Under the pieces are notes generated by a model that was given only the letters and a program-made list of their open reading frames with translations, searched no databases and was not told the origin of the DNA. From Thermoproteota archaeon (lineage in GTDB: Archaea; Thermoproteota; Thermoprotei_A; Sulfolobales; Ignisphaeraceae): a DNA stretch of 64,000 bases. Each line of letters opens with the position of its first letter. Position 1 is the stretch's first letter. The stretch is from NCBI GenBank assembly GCA_030550585.1, contig JAUQPB010000002.1:20001-84000 (forward strand), in the 5' to 3' direction. The position numbers and the translations under genes were made by a program. Positions 32,401-43,716 of this stretch are shown piece after piece.

Positions 32401-32907
32401 ATGGAAGAGATACAAAATAAGAATGAGCAAAAAGAAGAAGGTACTGAAGCAGCTATCTCAAAACAAAATAGCTTTTTTGCTGTTAGAACCACAGCTGGTC
32501 AAGAACTCAACGTTCTTCTAATGCTTGAAGTGAGAGCGAGAACAGCTGGTCTGCCTATATATTCAATCGTTTCGCTACCAAATCTAAAAGGCTATGTAGT
32601 CATGGAAACGCCAGGTCTTCACGTTGTTTATGAAGCCATAAGAGGGTTGAAACACATCAAAGGCAAGGCTTCTGGAACTCTTAAGTGGGAGGCTCTAGAA
32701 TCGTTGCTGAAACCCAAGTCACTTATTGATATGCTAAAAGAGGGTGAGGAAGTCGAAATAATAGCAGGGCCATTTAGGGGAATGAGGGCAAGGGTTGTTG
32801 GCGTGGATAAGGTTAAAAACGAGGTCTCATTAAGTGTTTTAGAAGCGAGCTATCCATTAACAATAACAGTTCCTATAGATTATATTCGACTAGCTAGAAA
32901 GGAGTGA
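32401..32907 (+). CDS. nusG: Transcription elongation factor NusG/Spt5
   Basis: [15 protein letters not shown]..., KOW motif [22 protein letters not shown]. Confidence 0.92.
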   Translation: MEEIQNKNEQKEEGTEAAISKQNSFFAVRTTAGQELNVLLMLEVRARTAGLPIYSIVSLPNLKGYVVMETPGLHVVYEAIRGLKHIKGKASGTLKWEALESLLKPKSLIDMLKEGEEVEIIAGPFRGMRARVVGVDKVKNEVSLSVLEASYPLTITVPIDYIRLARKE

Positions 32908-32914
32908 TCGAACC

Positions 32915-33424
32915 ATGGCTCGAATAAAGGTGGTGAAAGTACAGATAGAAGGAGGTAAAGCGTCAAATGCACCTCCCCTAGGACCTGCCCTAGCTGATGC
33001 TGGACTTAATGTAAATGAGGTTGTTGAGAAGATAAACAGCATGACTGAAGCCTATAAAGGATATACTGTTACTGTTAAGATTGTTATTGATTTAGACACC
33101 AAGAAATATGACATATTCCTTGAATTGCCAACAACAACAAGTTTGCTACTCAATATGGCTAAAGTTTCAGAGCCTTCTGGAGATCCAGCTCATAAAAAGA
33201 TTGGCAACATAACTCTAGAAGATGTTATTAAAGTTGCTCTACTTAAAAAACAAGAGCTAACAGCAAAAAGCCTAAAAGCGGCTGTTAAAACCATTCTTGG
33301 ATCGGCCAGATCTATAGGTCTAACAGTAGATGGAAAAGATCCTAAGGAGCTGGTTGCAGAGCTGGAGAGAGGGTTGTATGATGAAGTTTTGAAAAAATAT
33401 GAAGAGGAATGGTCTAAGAGGTGA
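32915..33424 (+). CDS. rpl11: 50S ribosomal protein L11
   Basis: [33 protein letters not shown]. Confidence 0.95.
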   Translation: MARIKVVKVQIEGGKASNAPPLGPALADAGLNVNEVVEKINSMTEAYKGYTVTVKIVIDLDTKKYDIFLELPTTTSLLLNMAKVSEPSGDPAHKKIGNITLEDVIKVALLKKQELTAKSLKAAVKTILGSARSIGLTVDGKDPKELVAELERGLYDEVLKKYEEEWSKR

Positions 33425-33430
33425 GATGAT

Positions 33431-34087
33431 ATGAGCTCTTCCGTAGGTGAGCTGAGAGAACCTTTGAAAAAAGCAATTCAACTTGCCTTACAGGTAAAGA
33501 GACCTTGGAAATATGTGCAATCAATTGAGTTGATACTAACATTTAGAGGTGTTGATGTAAAAAAGCAGCAGGAGTTCAAATTTAGAGATACAGTATTTTT
33601 GCCCAAAGGAGTTGGCAAAGATATTAAAGTTTGCATTGTTACAGATGATGCTATGGTTCAGAAGGTAGTAGAGGCTGGGGCATTTATGGCAATAGGTAAA
33701 AGTGATTTATCGAAAATTGATAAAAAAGGTGCTAAAAAGATTGCAAGCAAATGTGACTGGATTTTAGTCAGATCCGATCTAATGGGCATAGCTGGTAGAG
33801 TTCTAGGTCCAGCACTTGGACCTAGAGGTAAGGCACCAATTCCGTATACTCCAACAGCCGATATAACACAGCTAATTAGTAGGTATAAGAACGCTGTTAG
33901 GCTTCATTCTAAGGAACAACCCTGGGTGGGATGTAAAATAGGTGTTGAGAAGATGTCTCTAGACGATTTAGTTGAGAACGCTCTTCATGTTTTGAACTAT
34001 GTAGAGGAAAAGATTAAAAGACCTCTATTACAAGTTGCAAAGATATATGTTAAAACAACTAGTAGCCCACCAATAGAAGTTTTCTAA
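33431..34087 (+). CDS. rpl1: 50S ribosomal protein L1
   Basis: DLMGIAGRVLGPALGPRGKAP. Confidence 0.95.
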   Translation: MSSSVGELREPLKKAIQLALQVKRPWKYVQSIELILTFRGVDVKKQQEFKFRDTVFLPKGVGKDIKVCIVTDDAMVQKVVEAGAFMAIGKSDLSKIDKKGAKKIASKCDWILVRSDLMGIAGRVLGPALGPRGKAPIPYTPTADITQLISRYKNAVRLHSKEQPWVGCKIGVEKMSLDDLVENALHVLNYVEEKIKRPLLQVAKIYVKTTSSPPIEVF

Positions 34088-34101
34088 GGTGTTGAAAGCA
34101 T

Positions 34102-35187
34102 ATGAAAGCAAAATTTGCGAGAGAATTAGAAAAGATAGTAAAGGTCTATTCAAAGCAGGGAGTAGGGGAACAACATATTAGAAGATCTCTCGAGGAGAAA
34201 AGGAAGGTCGTTGAAGAAGCAAAAAAGCTTTTATCATCATATAAAAGTCTTATTATAGTGGATGCAACCAATGTCCCATCAAGATACATAATGTTCCTTA
34301 GGAAGAAATTGGAGGGTCTTGGCGTAGTTAAACTTTATAAAAACAACTTGCTCTACATAGCAATGAAAGAACTTGGTATGGCAAATGCAGATGAGATGGC
34401 GAAATACCTGCAGAATCAAAACATTGCTGTTTTTATAAATGCAAATCCATTTGAGGCTAGGTTACTGTTAGATAAGATTGCAATGCCTTGGAAAGCTAAA
34501 CCAGGCGACAAAATTGAACATGAAATTGTGGTTCCACCAATCAATACTGGTGTTAAACCAGGGCCTATGATGAGCCTCTTCAGCAAGCTTAAAATACCTA
34601 TTCAAGTTAGGGATGGTGTGATTTGGATAGCTAAAGAAGCTGTCATAGCTAGGCCAGGTGATGTCGTTACACCAGAGCTTTCATCACTATTTGATAGACT
34701 TGGTATTGAGCCAAAATTTATCAAGCCTAGTATAAAGGCTGCTTATGAAGGAGGTATTATAATACCTGGGGAAAAACTTGTTTTAGATATTGACGCCATA
34801 AGAAAGGAGTTTGCGGATGCAATCTCAAATGCAGTCAACATAGCCTCAGAGATTGTGGTTCCGGATCCAATTGTGGTAAAAGCTTCGATTTTCAAAGCAT
34901 ATTCAAGAGCGTTGAAACTTGCCGTAGAGACTGGTGTAGTAACAAAGGATACAGCAACTTTGGTGCTATCAACAGCGGTTGCAAGAGCTTATGTCTTAGC
35001 ACAAATCCTAGCATCTAAGTCTCCTGATCTTGCTCAGCAACTGCAGTTATCTATCACCATTCCACAAGCTGTTCAACAGCCAGAGGCTCAGCAAGCTTCT
35101 AAGGCTGAGGAGAAGAAAGAGGAGGAGAAGAAGGAGGCTGTTTCAGAGGAACAGCTAGCAGAAGGTTTATCAGCACTCTTTGGCTAG
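34102..35187 (+). CDS. rpl10: 50S ribosomal protein L10 (P0)
   Basis: VVPPINTGVKPGPMMSLFSKLKIPIQVRDGVIWIAKEA; acidic tail EEKKEEEKKEAVSEEQLAEGLSALFG. Confidence 0.95.
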   Translation: MKAKFARELEKIVKVYSKQGVGEQHIRRSLEEKRKVVEEAKKLLSSYKSLIIVDATNVPSRYIMFLRKKLEGLGVVKLYKNNLLYIAMKELGMANADEMAKYLQNQNIAVFINANPFEARLLLDKIAMPWKAKPGDKIEHEIVVPPINTGVKPGPMMSLFSKLKIPIQVRDGVIWIAKEAVIARPGDVVTPELSSLFDRLGIEPKFIKPSIKAAYEGGIIIPGEKLVLDIDAIRKEFADAISNAVNIASEIVVPDPIVVKASIFKAYSRALKLAVETGVVTKDTATLVLSTAVARAYVLAQILASKSPDLAQQLQLSITIPQAVQQPEAQQASKAEEKKEEEKKEAVSEEQLAEGLSALFG

Positions 35188-35342
35188 CTTTGGCTAATCA
35201 AAGTTATTTTACTTAAAGACATAAATGTTTGTTGCAACTTCTCACCTCTAGAATTCTCCAACATGCGATAGTATAGAGCTAAGTTGGTTGCCAGAATATT
35301 TTTGAATATCTTTATGAGGCGCATTAATTTGTATTGTTTAGA

Positions 35343-35984
35343 CTAGACCTCTATATTTGCATGCCTCTTCCTAAGCTCTTCCTCATTCTTCCCAAGTCTA
35401 TGCATGAGCTCGGCTATAACAGCATCGAGAAACACCATGGTACAATCCTCAAAAAGTGTTCCAAGAGGGGCTAGCGGCTCATGCAATCCCAGTACTTGTC
35501 TAGCAAAATAGTCTTCTACTTCACTTATCTTTGTTCTTCCAGGAACCTCAACCACGACATCAGCTATTTTTGCTAATGGAGAATCTATATAGGTCGTTAT
35601 CGCAATAACAGTTGCATTAACCTTTTTAGCAGCTTCAGCAGCTGTTATAATCAATGCCGTTCTTCCAGAGCCGGAAATAGCTACAACAACATCGCCTTTT
35701 TCGACGGGCGACACAATGGTGTCTCCTAGCACATAAACGTCATAGCCAAGGTGCTTTAGTCTCATAGCAAAGGCTCTTCCAACAAGACCGCTTCTGCCAG
35801 CGCCCATCACAAGAACTCTTTTGTTTTCTTTATAAGCCTCCTCCAAAACCTTTATGAAAGCCTCGACCTGATTTTTTTTGAGTACCGATAAGGATCCCAT
35901 CACAAAATTGGCTATCTGTAAAAAGGCTCTGTAAAACATTGGTAGAGACTCAGCTAATTCAGGATTGCTCAATATTTTCCGCAC
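35343..35984 (-). CDS. SIS-domain sugar isomerase (6-phospho-3-hexuloisomerase-like)
   Basis: [55 protein letters not shown]. Confidence 0.88.
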   Translation of the reverse strand: MRKILSNPELAESLPMFYRAFLQIANFVMGSLSVLKKNQVEAFIKVLEEAYKENKRVLVMGAGRSGLVGRAFAMRLKHLGYDVYVLGDTIVSPVEKGDVVVAISGSGRTALIITAAEAAKKVNATVIAITTYIDSPLAKIADVVVEVPGRTKISEVEDYFARQVLGLHEPLAPLGTLFEDCTMVFLDAVIAELMHRLGKNEEELRKRHANIEV

Positions 35985-36116
35985 CTGTAGCGAAACCCCA
36001 ATTTCTGGTGAATAAAATAAAAGTTTTTATAAAAAATAGACCTTAATATAAAATAAAACATCGGAATACAGCAATAAAACTCAAAAGCTTTCCGCAGTAA
36101 TATAAATTTGGGTTGG

Positions 36117-36193
36117 GCCGCCGTAGCTCAGCTCGGTAGAGCGCCGGCCTTGTAAGCCGGTGGTCGCGGGTTCAAATCCCGCCGGCGGCTCCA
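36117..36193 (+). tRNA. tRNA-Thr (TGT), CCA encoded; left attachment site of the island
   Basis: GCCGCCG/CGGCGGC acceptor, loop CTTGTAA, T arm GCGGG-TTCAAAT-CCCGC. Confidence 0.95.
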
Positions 36194-36384
36194 GCAATTG
36201 AATGAACTCAACTCCTTCTAAAACACTTCTGAAATCATATTGCATGTGATGGATATCGACCATGCAATTGCCGGAGGCATCTATAAGAGTCAATGACTTT
36301 TACACATCCTTTAAATAGAAAGAAACCTGCACCAGTATAACTACTACTAGAACGGTAGGTTTCTAGAAACCTGGTTCTTGAAAA

Positions 36385-36606
36385 CTTCTAGAGCATATAG
36401 TTCTAGAAGCTACAGAACTAGGCTATGGAACATGCTGGATTGGTGCATTTGATGAAGCTGAAGTCAAGAAGATTCTGAATATACCGGATAGATACAGAGT
36501 TGTAGCATTAATAACAATAGGTATAGCTTCAGAATCACCATCACCAAGACCTCGAAAACCGCTGAAAGAGATAGTATCTCTAAACATCTTTGGCAACCCA
36601 TGGTGA
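36385..36606 (+). pseudogene. Nitroreductase-family C-terminal remnant
   Basis: Plus strand reads LEHIVLEATELGYGTCWIGAFDEAEVKKILNIPDRYRVVALITIGIASESPSPRPRKPLKEIVSLNIFGNPW*; no N-terminal half found. Confidence 0.7.
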
Positions 36607-36862
36607 TTACTCAATAAATATTGCACCAGATGATAGCGATATCTAAAGCATTTATGCTACACCTAACTCTAATCTAGCATAACGATATAGCTAAGCGTCT
36701 TTGGATAGAGATTGATGTACAGTATCCATGCTGTATAGAGTGTAATTGATTATCCAGAATCTCCTATCGAGATCCAGTAAACCAGGGTTCTAGAACTAAG
36801 TGTCTCAAGCTCTATTTGAAGTAGATCTATTGACTAGATACACCACCATCATTATCATAGGG

Positions 36863-36918
36863 ATAGAGATACACCATTGTATCTCTATAGCGATAGATTT
36901 TTTAGCCTAGATCTATCG
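36863..36918. repeat. Two adjacent perfect hairpins
   Basis: ATAGAGATACA-CCAT-TGTATCTCTAT followed by CGATAGAT-N12-ATCTATCG. Confidence 0.6.
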
Positions 36919-36985
36919 AGATAGACTTGGTGTAGAGTTTTGTCGAATTTTTGAGAAGCCTAAGCTCTATGTCTATGCACCACCT

Positions 36986-37795
36986 ATGATATCTCTCTTT
37001 TCAGCTATACTCTATGGTTTAGCTGCTCTTACCAACTATTTTACTGGTGAAGATCAGTACCTCTGGGAAAGTATCGTATATACGCTCTATTCTCTAGGTT
37101 TTCTAGGACTCTATGTGCTACTCTCAATTATTGCTGCATTAGAGCCTCGTCTAGAGGTCTACATGGTTGGTTTAGGTCTTGTAGCATCTATCTATGCTAT
37201 CTATCCAGCAATTGTCTTAATGGTTTTTGGCGGTATCGTGATATATGCTATAATGTTTTTCTATCTAATGGTATCTGTCACATATCACCCAAAGGTCTAT
37301 GGATACAGTAGGTTCTGGGGTATACCGAAGATTCTTCCAATCATAGTTGGTGCTCCAGTAGCTACTCGTGAGCTAGCTACAATAGTTTGGGAGATATATA
37401 ATCTACATAAGGTTCCTAACATGGAGCCACTAACAACACTAACTCTAGCGATATTGGTTCCAGTACTAATCATGTGTCTAGGAGATATACCTCCCTATAG
37501 AAGGATGGTGAAAATTCTACAGCTACTCGCTATAGCTATAGCAACTATAGCTTACCTATGGCTACTTCGCATAGAGATAGCAGGGTTCCGGATACCCCAT
37601 ATAGTGCTTCAGAAACTAGAAGAATACAGAGCTATAGATATGTTTGAGAAAGGGTTTAGAGCTATAGGGATGCTAGGTCTTTTAGCTTCAGTAGCAACAT
37701 TTGTAGAAGTATTGAAGCATAGCGCAGATGTAAAGAGCTATAAAAAGAAGAGACAAAGAGCTATAGAATCGGTAGAAGAAGTAGAGCTGGTGTAG
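36986..37795 (+). CDS. Multi-TM membrane protein
   Basis: 269-aa ORF with several hydrophobic segments. Confidence 0.55.
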   Translation: MISLFSAILYGLAALTNYFTGEDQYLWESIVYTLYSLGFLGLYVLLSIIAALEPRLEVYMVGLGLVASIYAIYPAIVLMVFGGIVIYAIMFFYLMVSVTYHPKVYGYSRFWGIPKILPIIVGAPVATRELATIVWEIYNLHKVPNMEPLTTLTLAILVPVLIMCLGDIPPYRRMVKILQLLAIAIATIAYLWLLRIEIAGFRIPHIVLQKLEEYRAIDMFEKGFRAIGMLGLLASVATFVEVLKHSADVKSYKKKRQRAIESVEEVELV

Positions 37796-37814
37796 CAAGA
37801 TAGAGCCACTAGAG

Positions 37815-40800
37815 CTTTCTACTCCCTTTCGGGAGTTTCTAGGTCTGTACCTAGCGCTCGGTCTCGCGTTTGGAGCATTCGACTTTCTACTCCCTTTTGG
37901 GAGTTTCTGTAAGTTCGAAATGTTTCCAGCATCAGACAAAGTGACTGTGACTTTCTACTCCCTTTTGGGAGTTTCATACTTGCTGTAGCTAAGTGCGTAG
38001 ATGTAGACAAGCTCATGACAACTTTCTACTCCCTTTTGGGAGTTTCTAGTTTACGCGTACTTAGATGCACCTGTGCAAATAAAAATCGAGACCTTTCTAC
38101 TCCCTTTTGGGAGTTTCATCTATTAAAAAACTAAAAGAGAGAATCAGACAAGAACATACCTTTCTACTCCCTTTTGGGAGTTTCCTAGCGTTAGGGTAGT
38201 CAAGGTGGTGGTGCCTCAAGTTGTTAAGCCCACTTTCTACTCCCTTTTGGGAGTTTCGCCAACGAGTTGCCAGAGGTAATCGAAGATATTTACGCCTACT
38301 GGAGGCTTTCTACTCCCTTTTGGGAGTTTCATGCATCTAATGCTGAACTCAATAGAAATAGTGCAAGAGATTTAACTATACTTTCTACTCCCTTTTGGGA
38401 GTTTCTCTGATATATGACACTCTAAGTGCAATAATTCAAGCATTTATACGCCTTTCTACTCCCTTTTGGGAGTTTCTGATGATATTGCTGTTGTTCTTGG
38501 TACATCGCTACTTGGATTGAAGCTTTCTACTCCCTTTTGGGAGTTTCCCGGACGGGGGCCCATGGCGAAGATATATATGTTTTGACCGAATCAGCATATC
38601 TATTCTTTCTACTCCCTTTTGGGAGTTTCACAATTAACAATCCCGATTTTAGTGTCTATATGCTTAGAAACAAAAACTTTCTACTCCCTTTTGGGAGTTT
38701 CATAGAGCTCTACATTGCTTCTCAATATCAGCAGAGTACTCTGTCCTTTCTACTCCCTTTTGGGAGTTTCCCAGACAAATATCATGTTATACTACGAGAT
38801 GTTGTTAATAAATTAACTTTCTACTCCCTTTTGGGAGTTTCGCTGAAATTGTGCATCCATTAGATACAGTTGAAACATTATTAACCTTTCTACTCCCTTT
38901 TGGGAGTTTCATTCAGTACAGAGGGTGGGGAGAAGGATGGAGTTGCGTGAATTCACTTTCTACTCCCTTTTGGGAGTTTCATTGTTCATACACCTCCCCC
39001 CACCCATAAACATCACCACACTATACTCCTTTCTACTCCCTTTTGGGAGTTTCCGAGTATCTTCTTGAATATGCTCAACAAGAAATCGAACGGTTCTTTC
39101 TACTCCCTTTTGGGAGTTTCCAATCCTTCACGAGCGTTCTTCAGTATATCCGTCTTTAATTCCCACTTTCTACTCCCTTTTGGGAGTTTCAAAACGGTAT
39201 GTTGTAGTACATAGCAACATCACCTACCACCCTATTCTTTCTACTCCCTTTTGGGAGTTTCGCTATTACATGCACATATACATCACAGACAATATCAGGT
39301 TATTCAGCTTTCTACTCCCTTTTGGGAGTTTCCAATAGAAAACTATTGATGATTGAATTATATTGCAGAGATACTGGTCTTTCTACTCCCTTTTGGGAGT
39401 TTCGCAGAGCGGGGTTTTTATATGTTTTTTGAATTGAATGTATATACACTTTCTACTCCCTTTTGGGAGTTTCAGTGCTGACTTTATAGCGATAACAAAA
39501 GACACTATATATGTGCAGCTTTCTACTCCCTTTTGGGAGTTTCTTATATGTAGAGACAGTATCGTTGCAGTCAATTCAGATTCAGTCTTTCTACTCCCTT
39601 TTGGGAGTTTCGAAGCCAAAGAAAACATAGAGGAAAACATACTGGTTATGAAGATAACTTTCTACTCCCTTTTGGGAGTTTCCCATCAATTGATGAATGG
39701 TATGAGTGGATGGTTGATGTATTATCAGCTTTCTACTCCCTTTTGGGAGTTTCAGCTCAACCCTATTGATGTTGAGAAATTCCTCTCTAGACTTAGACTT
39801 TCTACTCCCTTTTGGGAGTTTCGAGACATATCTAAAGCTGAAGAAAATATACATTGATCCGCCAAAGAACCTTTCTACTCCCTTTTGGGAGTTTCGAGTT
39901 TCAGAAATCGAAAGAGATCAATGTTGGTCGACCATCAAGTCCATTCGTCTTTCTACTCCCTTTTGGGAGTTTCAAAAGAACGTTGATAAAATCGATTTTT
40001 TGAGGGATTATCTCAAACATCTTTCTACTCCCTTTTGGGAGTTTCGTAACACAGACCATAAAGTCGAGACATCTAATCACCACTCTAACGGATATCTTTC
40101 TACTCCCTTTTGGGAGTTTCTATCTGTGGATGTGCTAAAGATCTACGGTGAGCTTGGTAGATACTCTTTCTACTCCCTTTTGGGAGTTTCAGATAGAATA
40201 GACTATATAACATTCTTATTAGCAGAGAAGATACAGAATCTCTTTCTACTCCCTTTTGGGAGTTTCCTAATGCTTTCTTTACCTCAACAAGAACCTCGAG
40301 TATGATATCTTTCTACTCCCTTTTGGGAGTTTCTTGATCCACCGGTCTATGTGTTGAGATACGAAAGATCCTGCTCCTTTCTACTCCCTTTTGGGAGTTT
40401 CTGTGTATTATGTTCATTATGATAGTAAGAGCGGTAAGTTGCTTTCTACTCCCTTTTGGGAGTTTCGTTGTATATGAGTTGTTCATAGTATATCCTTTTT
40501 CTGCATAGATCGCTTTCTACTCCCTTTTGGGAGTTTCTTATACAGATCCACTAGATTGATTTCTTTTGCTTTCTTTTCTCTCTTTCTACTCCCTTTTGGG
40601 AGTTTCCTATGTGTTTCAGAATCTTCTGATGCATAGAAATATAAATAGTACTCCTTTCTACTCCCTTTTGGGAGTTTCTTTGCTAGCTCTTATTCAACGA
40701 TAGAGAGATTAGCTAAGGATATAGTCTTTCTACTCCCTTTTGGGAGTTTCATCTGAAACTGAATTTGTAAATGTTGTTGAAAAATTAAAAAACGAAATCT

Positions 40801-41036
40801 TTCTACTCCCTTTTGGGAGTTTCGGAGAATAGTCCTCAAGCTTTGGGGTCTTGATAGTAAGCACGAGAAAACCTTTCTACTCCCTTTTGGGAGTTTCTAG
40901 AGAATGGAAGCTTGTTGCACTTAAAAATGAAAATGAGTTCGTTGACTTTCTACTCCCTTTTGGGAGTTTCATAGAGGGGAGAGGCTGGAGCCGGCAAGAA
41001 GAGTCAGGAGTCTTTCTACTCCCTTTTGGGAGTTTC
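37815..41036 (-). CRISPR. CRISPR array: 46 repeats of 25 bp, 45 spacers (about 40-57 bp); predicted transcription on minus strand
   Basis: Repeat (+) CTTTCTACTCCCTTTTGGGAGTTTC; crRNA-sense GAAACTCCCAAAAGGGAGTAGAAAG ends in GAAAG; leftmost repeat (37815) has a T-to-C change, as expected at a leader-distal end. Confidence 0.97.
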
Positions 41037-41445
41037 TGGTATAGCTACCTCAGGTCTAGTGTTAGCGTCATTCATAGCATGTAGGCTTAAGAAACCTCTA
41101 TCTTATGTTAGGATAGACAGAAAGATCCACGGTACACAGTCTATTGTTGAAGGTGTTGTAGAATCAAAAAACTGTTTAATAGTAGATGATGTAGCAACTA
41201 CTGGAGGATCTATAGAACATGCATATAACGCCATAAAGGAGGTTAGGGGTATGCCAACAGCAGCATTAGTGGTTGTAGATAGAGAACAAGGAGCAAGAAA
41301 GAAGATAGAGTCACTCGGTATGAAATTCTATAGCTATATTAATGTATCAAACATCTTCAAGTATCTTTATGAAAAAGGATTAATCGATACAAGAACCTAT
41401 GACGAAGTTATTAACTATATTAAGCGTTTTAGTCAAGATCTATAG
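41037..41445 (+). pseudogene. pyrE: Orotate phosphoribosyltransferase copy 2, N-terminally truncated at the CRISPR repeat edge
   Basis: [26 protein letters not shown]...[17 protein letters not shown] aligns to internal part of copy 1; roughly 70 N-terminal residues missing. Confidence 0.9.
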
Positions 41446-41524
41446 ACAGTGCCCAAAGAGTTCATCATTGTAGACAGAAATGTTTTATAGTTTACAGATA
41501 GTAGCATTAGATTTGGGCATAAAG

Positions 41525-42454
41525 ATGATCACATCATTTAAAAATAGAGATGTGGTATCAATACTGGACTTCACTAGGGAAGAACTCGAGACATTGTTTG
41601 AGTATGCAGATAAATTCCGCAAAGTTGAGGGAAAACTGAATCTACTAAACGGAAAGGTGGTTTCTCTCGCTTTTTTTGAACCATCTACTCGTACAAGGCT
41701 CAGTTTTGAAGTAGCAGCAAAACGTCTAGGTGCAGATGTTGTATCAATCATAGGTGAGGAAGCCTCCAGTATAGCTAAAGGCGAAAACTTGGCAGACACA
41801 ATACGTATGCTTGATGCATATTCCAATATTATAATTCTAAGACATAGATATGAAGGAGCAGCAAAATATGCTGCAGAAATAGCCGAAAACCCTGTTATCA
41901 ATGCTGGCGATGGTATTCAACATCATCCAACACAAGCTATGATCGATCTATATACAGTAAAGACACTCTTCGGATCAATCGATGGATTAGTGTATGTTGT
42001 TTTAGGGGATCTTAGATATGGAAGAGCAGCAATGTCATTCATATATGGTCTTTCTCTATATAAGCCCAAGAAGTTGTATGTAGTTGCTCCTCAACTATTA
42101 CGTATACGTAACGAAGTTCTACAAATACTGAAAGAAAGAGGTCTACCTATCGAAGAGAAAAATGATGTGAGAGAAATAATCAGTGAAGCAGATGTTCTAT
42201 ATGTTACACGTATCCAGAGAGAAAGGTTTCCAGATCCTATGGAGTACGAAAAAGTTAGAGGTTCGTATATTGTTACACTAGATCTTCTAGAGAAAGGTAA
42301 GTCTACATTAAAAGTTCTACACCCTCTACCAAAAGTAGATGAAATAGACCATAAAGTTGATACATCAAGATATGCAGCCTACTATCTTCAAGCTAGATTA
42401 GGTGTACCAGTAAGAATGTCTTTATTATCCCTAGTTTCTGGTGTAGAGATATGA
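41525..42454 (+). CDS. pyrB: Aspartate carbamoyltransferase catalytic chain, copy 2
   Basis: [33 protein letters not shown]; clear homolog of 22525-23457. Confidence 0.95.
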   Translation: MITSFKNRDVVSILDFTREELETLFEYADKFRKVEGKLNLLNGKVVSLAFFEPSTRTRLSFEVAAKRLGADVVSIIGEEASSIAKGENLADTIRMLDAYSNIIILRHRYEGAAKYAAEIAENPVINAGDGIQHHPTQAMIDLYTVKTLFGSIDGLVYVVLGDLRYGRAAMSFIYGLSLYKPKKLYVVAPQLLRIRNEVLQILKERGLPIEEKNDVREIISEADVLYVTRIQRERFPDPMEYEKVRGSYIVTLDLLEKGKSTLKVLHPLPKVDEIDHKVDTSRYAAYYLQARLGVPVRMSLLSLVSGVEI

Positions 42455-42933
42455 GTTCAGAAAACATACACACGTTGGTGGTTCCAAAAATACTGAATGG
42501 AACTGTCATCGATCATATACCAGCAGGTAGAGCTCTAGACATACTAAAGGTATTGAATATAACTGGAGGAGAAGGCTGGAGAATAGCGGTACTATTGAAT
42601 GTTGAGAGCAAGAAGTTAGGTAGAAAAGATATAATAAAAATAGAGCGTAGAAAATTAACTTCAGCAGAAGTAAACGTCATAGCACTCATAGCTCCTACAG
42701 CAACTATAAACATTATCGAAAATTTTGTTGTAGTCGAGAAGTTTAAGGTAAATGTGCCAGAGGTTATAGAGGGTGTAATTAGATGTCCGAATCCTACATG
42801 TATATCGAATAAAGAACGAGAACCAGTAAAGTCTAGGTTTAGAACATTATCAAAGGATCAGCTTATATTTCGTTGCGAATATTGTTCAACCATTGTAACT
42901 AGAGATGATATACTAAAGCTTATCATAAGATGA
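42451..42933 (+). CDS. pyrI: Aspartate carbamoyltransferase regulatory chain, copy 2
   Basis: [24 protein letters not shown]...CEYCST. Confidence 0.95.
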   Translation: MSSENIHTLVVPKILNGTVIDHIPAGRALDILKVLNITGGEGWRIAVLLNVESKKLGRKDIIKIERRKLTSAEVNVIALIAPTATINIIENFVVVEKFKVNVPEVIEGVIRCPNPTCISNKEREPVKSRFRTLSKDQLIFRCEYCSTIVTRDDILKLIIR

Positions 42934-43716
42934 ATGTTATGTCTATTAAACCTGCCAAAATATTAAGAATAGATAGAATAGCTGAAAATACGTATCTCTT
43001 AGCTGTAGAATTATTTACGCATATGGACAATATTTCTCCGTTCAATTTTTATGGTTTGGGTACCTCGCGTAGATGAAATACCCTTAAGTATAGCATTTTT
43101 GGATAACAACATTATATATTTTCTATTCAAAGTTAAAGGTCTAGGTACAGAAACACTCTCTAAAATGTGTAAAGGTGAGATAGTAGGTTTAAAGGGGCCT
43201 CTAGGTAGAGGTTTTATCGTTGAAGACTATACGAAAAGTGTACTAGTGATAGCTGGAGGTATAGGTATAGCTCCCATCCCTTTCTTCATATATAGGTCAA
43301 AATACAAGAAGCTCGATGTTGTATGGGGAGTTAAACGAAGAGAAGAACTTTTTGATTTAAATATATTTAATCAAGATATTGGAGATAGGTATAGATTATT
43401 TATGGCAACAGAAGACTGTAGCTATGGTTTTTGTGGAACAGCTTTAGAGAGGCTAAAGAATATTCCACTAGAAGATTATGACATCATATTAGCAGTAGGA
43501 CCACAACCTATGTTGAAAGGTGTATGCGAATACATAAGAAACACTAACCTAGAAGCATATGTAGCTCTTGAAACAATGGTTAAATGCGGTATAGGTCTAT
43601 GTGGTAGTTGCTTCATTAGATCATCAAACAAGCTTCTCTGTATAGATGGACCAGTATTTAGATGTGATGAGGTGATACAGCATCTTGGAAAGACTAATAA
43701 TAGCAAAAACATATGA
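42930..43716 (+). pseudogene. pyrK: Dihydroorotate dehydrogenase electron transfer subunit copy 2, frameshifted near 43045-43050
   Basis: N-terminus [40 protein letters not shown] in one frame, remainder [15 protein letters not shown]... in another; [2Fe-2S] CGIGLCGSCF retained. Confidence 0.8.

Noticed and set aside
36081-36293. ORF with LEPPAGFEPATTGLQG (also at 53801-53995 and 56268-56453)
   Set aside because: Classic spurious translation of the tRNA T-arm/acceptor region antisense strand.
37796-37814. Possible CRISPR leader at the left array end
   Set aside because: Only about 19 bp separate the membrane-protein stop from the first repeat, that repeat is the degenerate one, and repeat polarity points the other way.
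38537-41084. ORFs with repeated LLPFGSF / STPFWEF / KLPKGSRK (38537-38863, 39383-39640, 39438-39857, 39591-39854, 39766-40305, 39901-40083, 40851-41084)
   Set aside because: Translations of CRISPR repeats and spacers, not genes.
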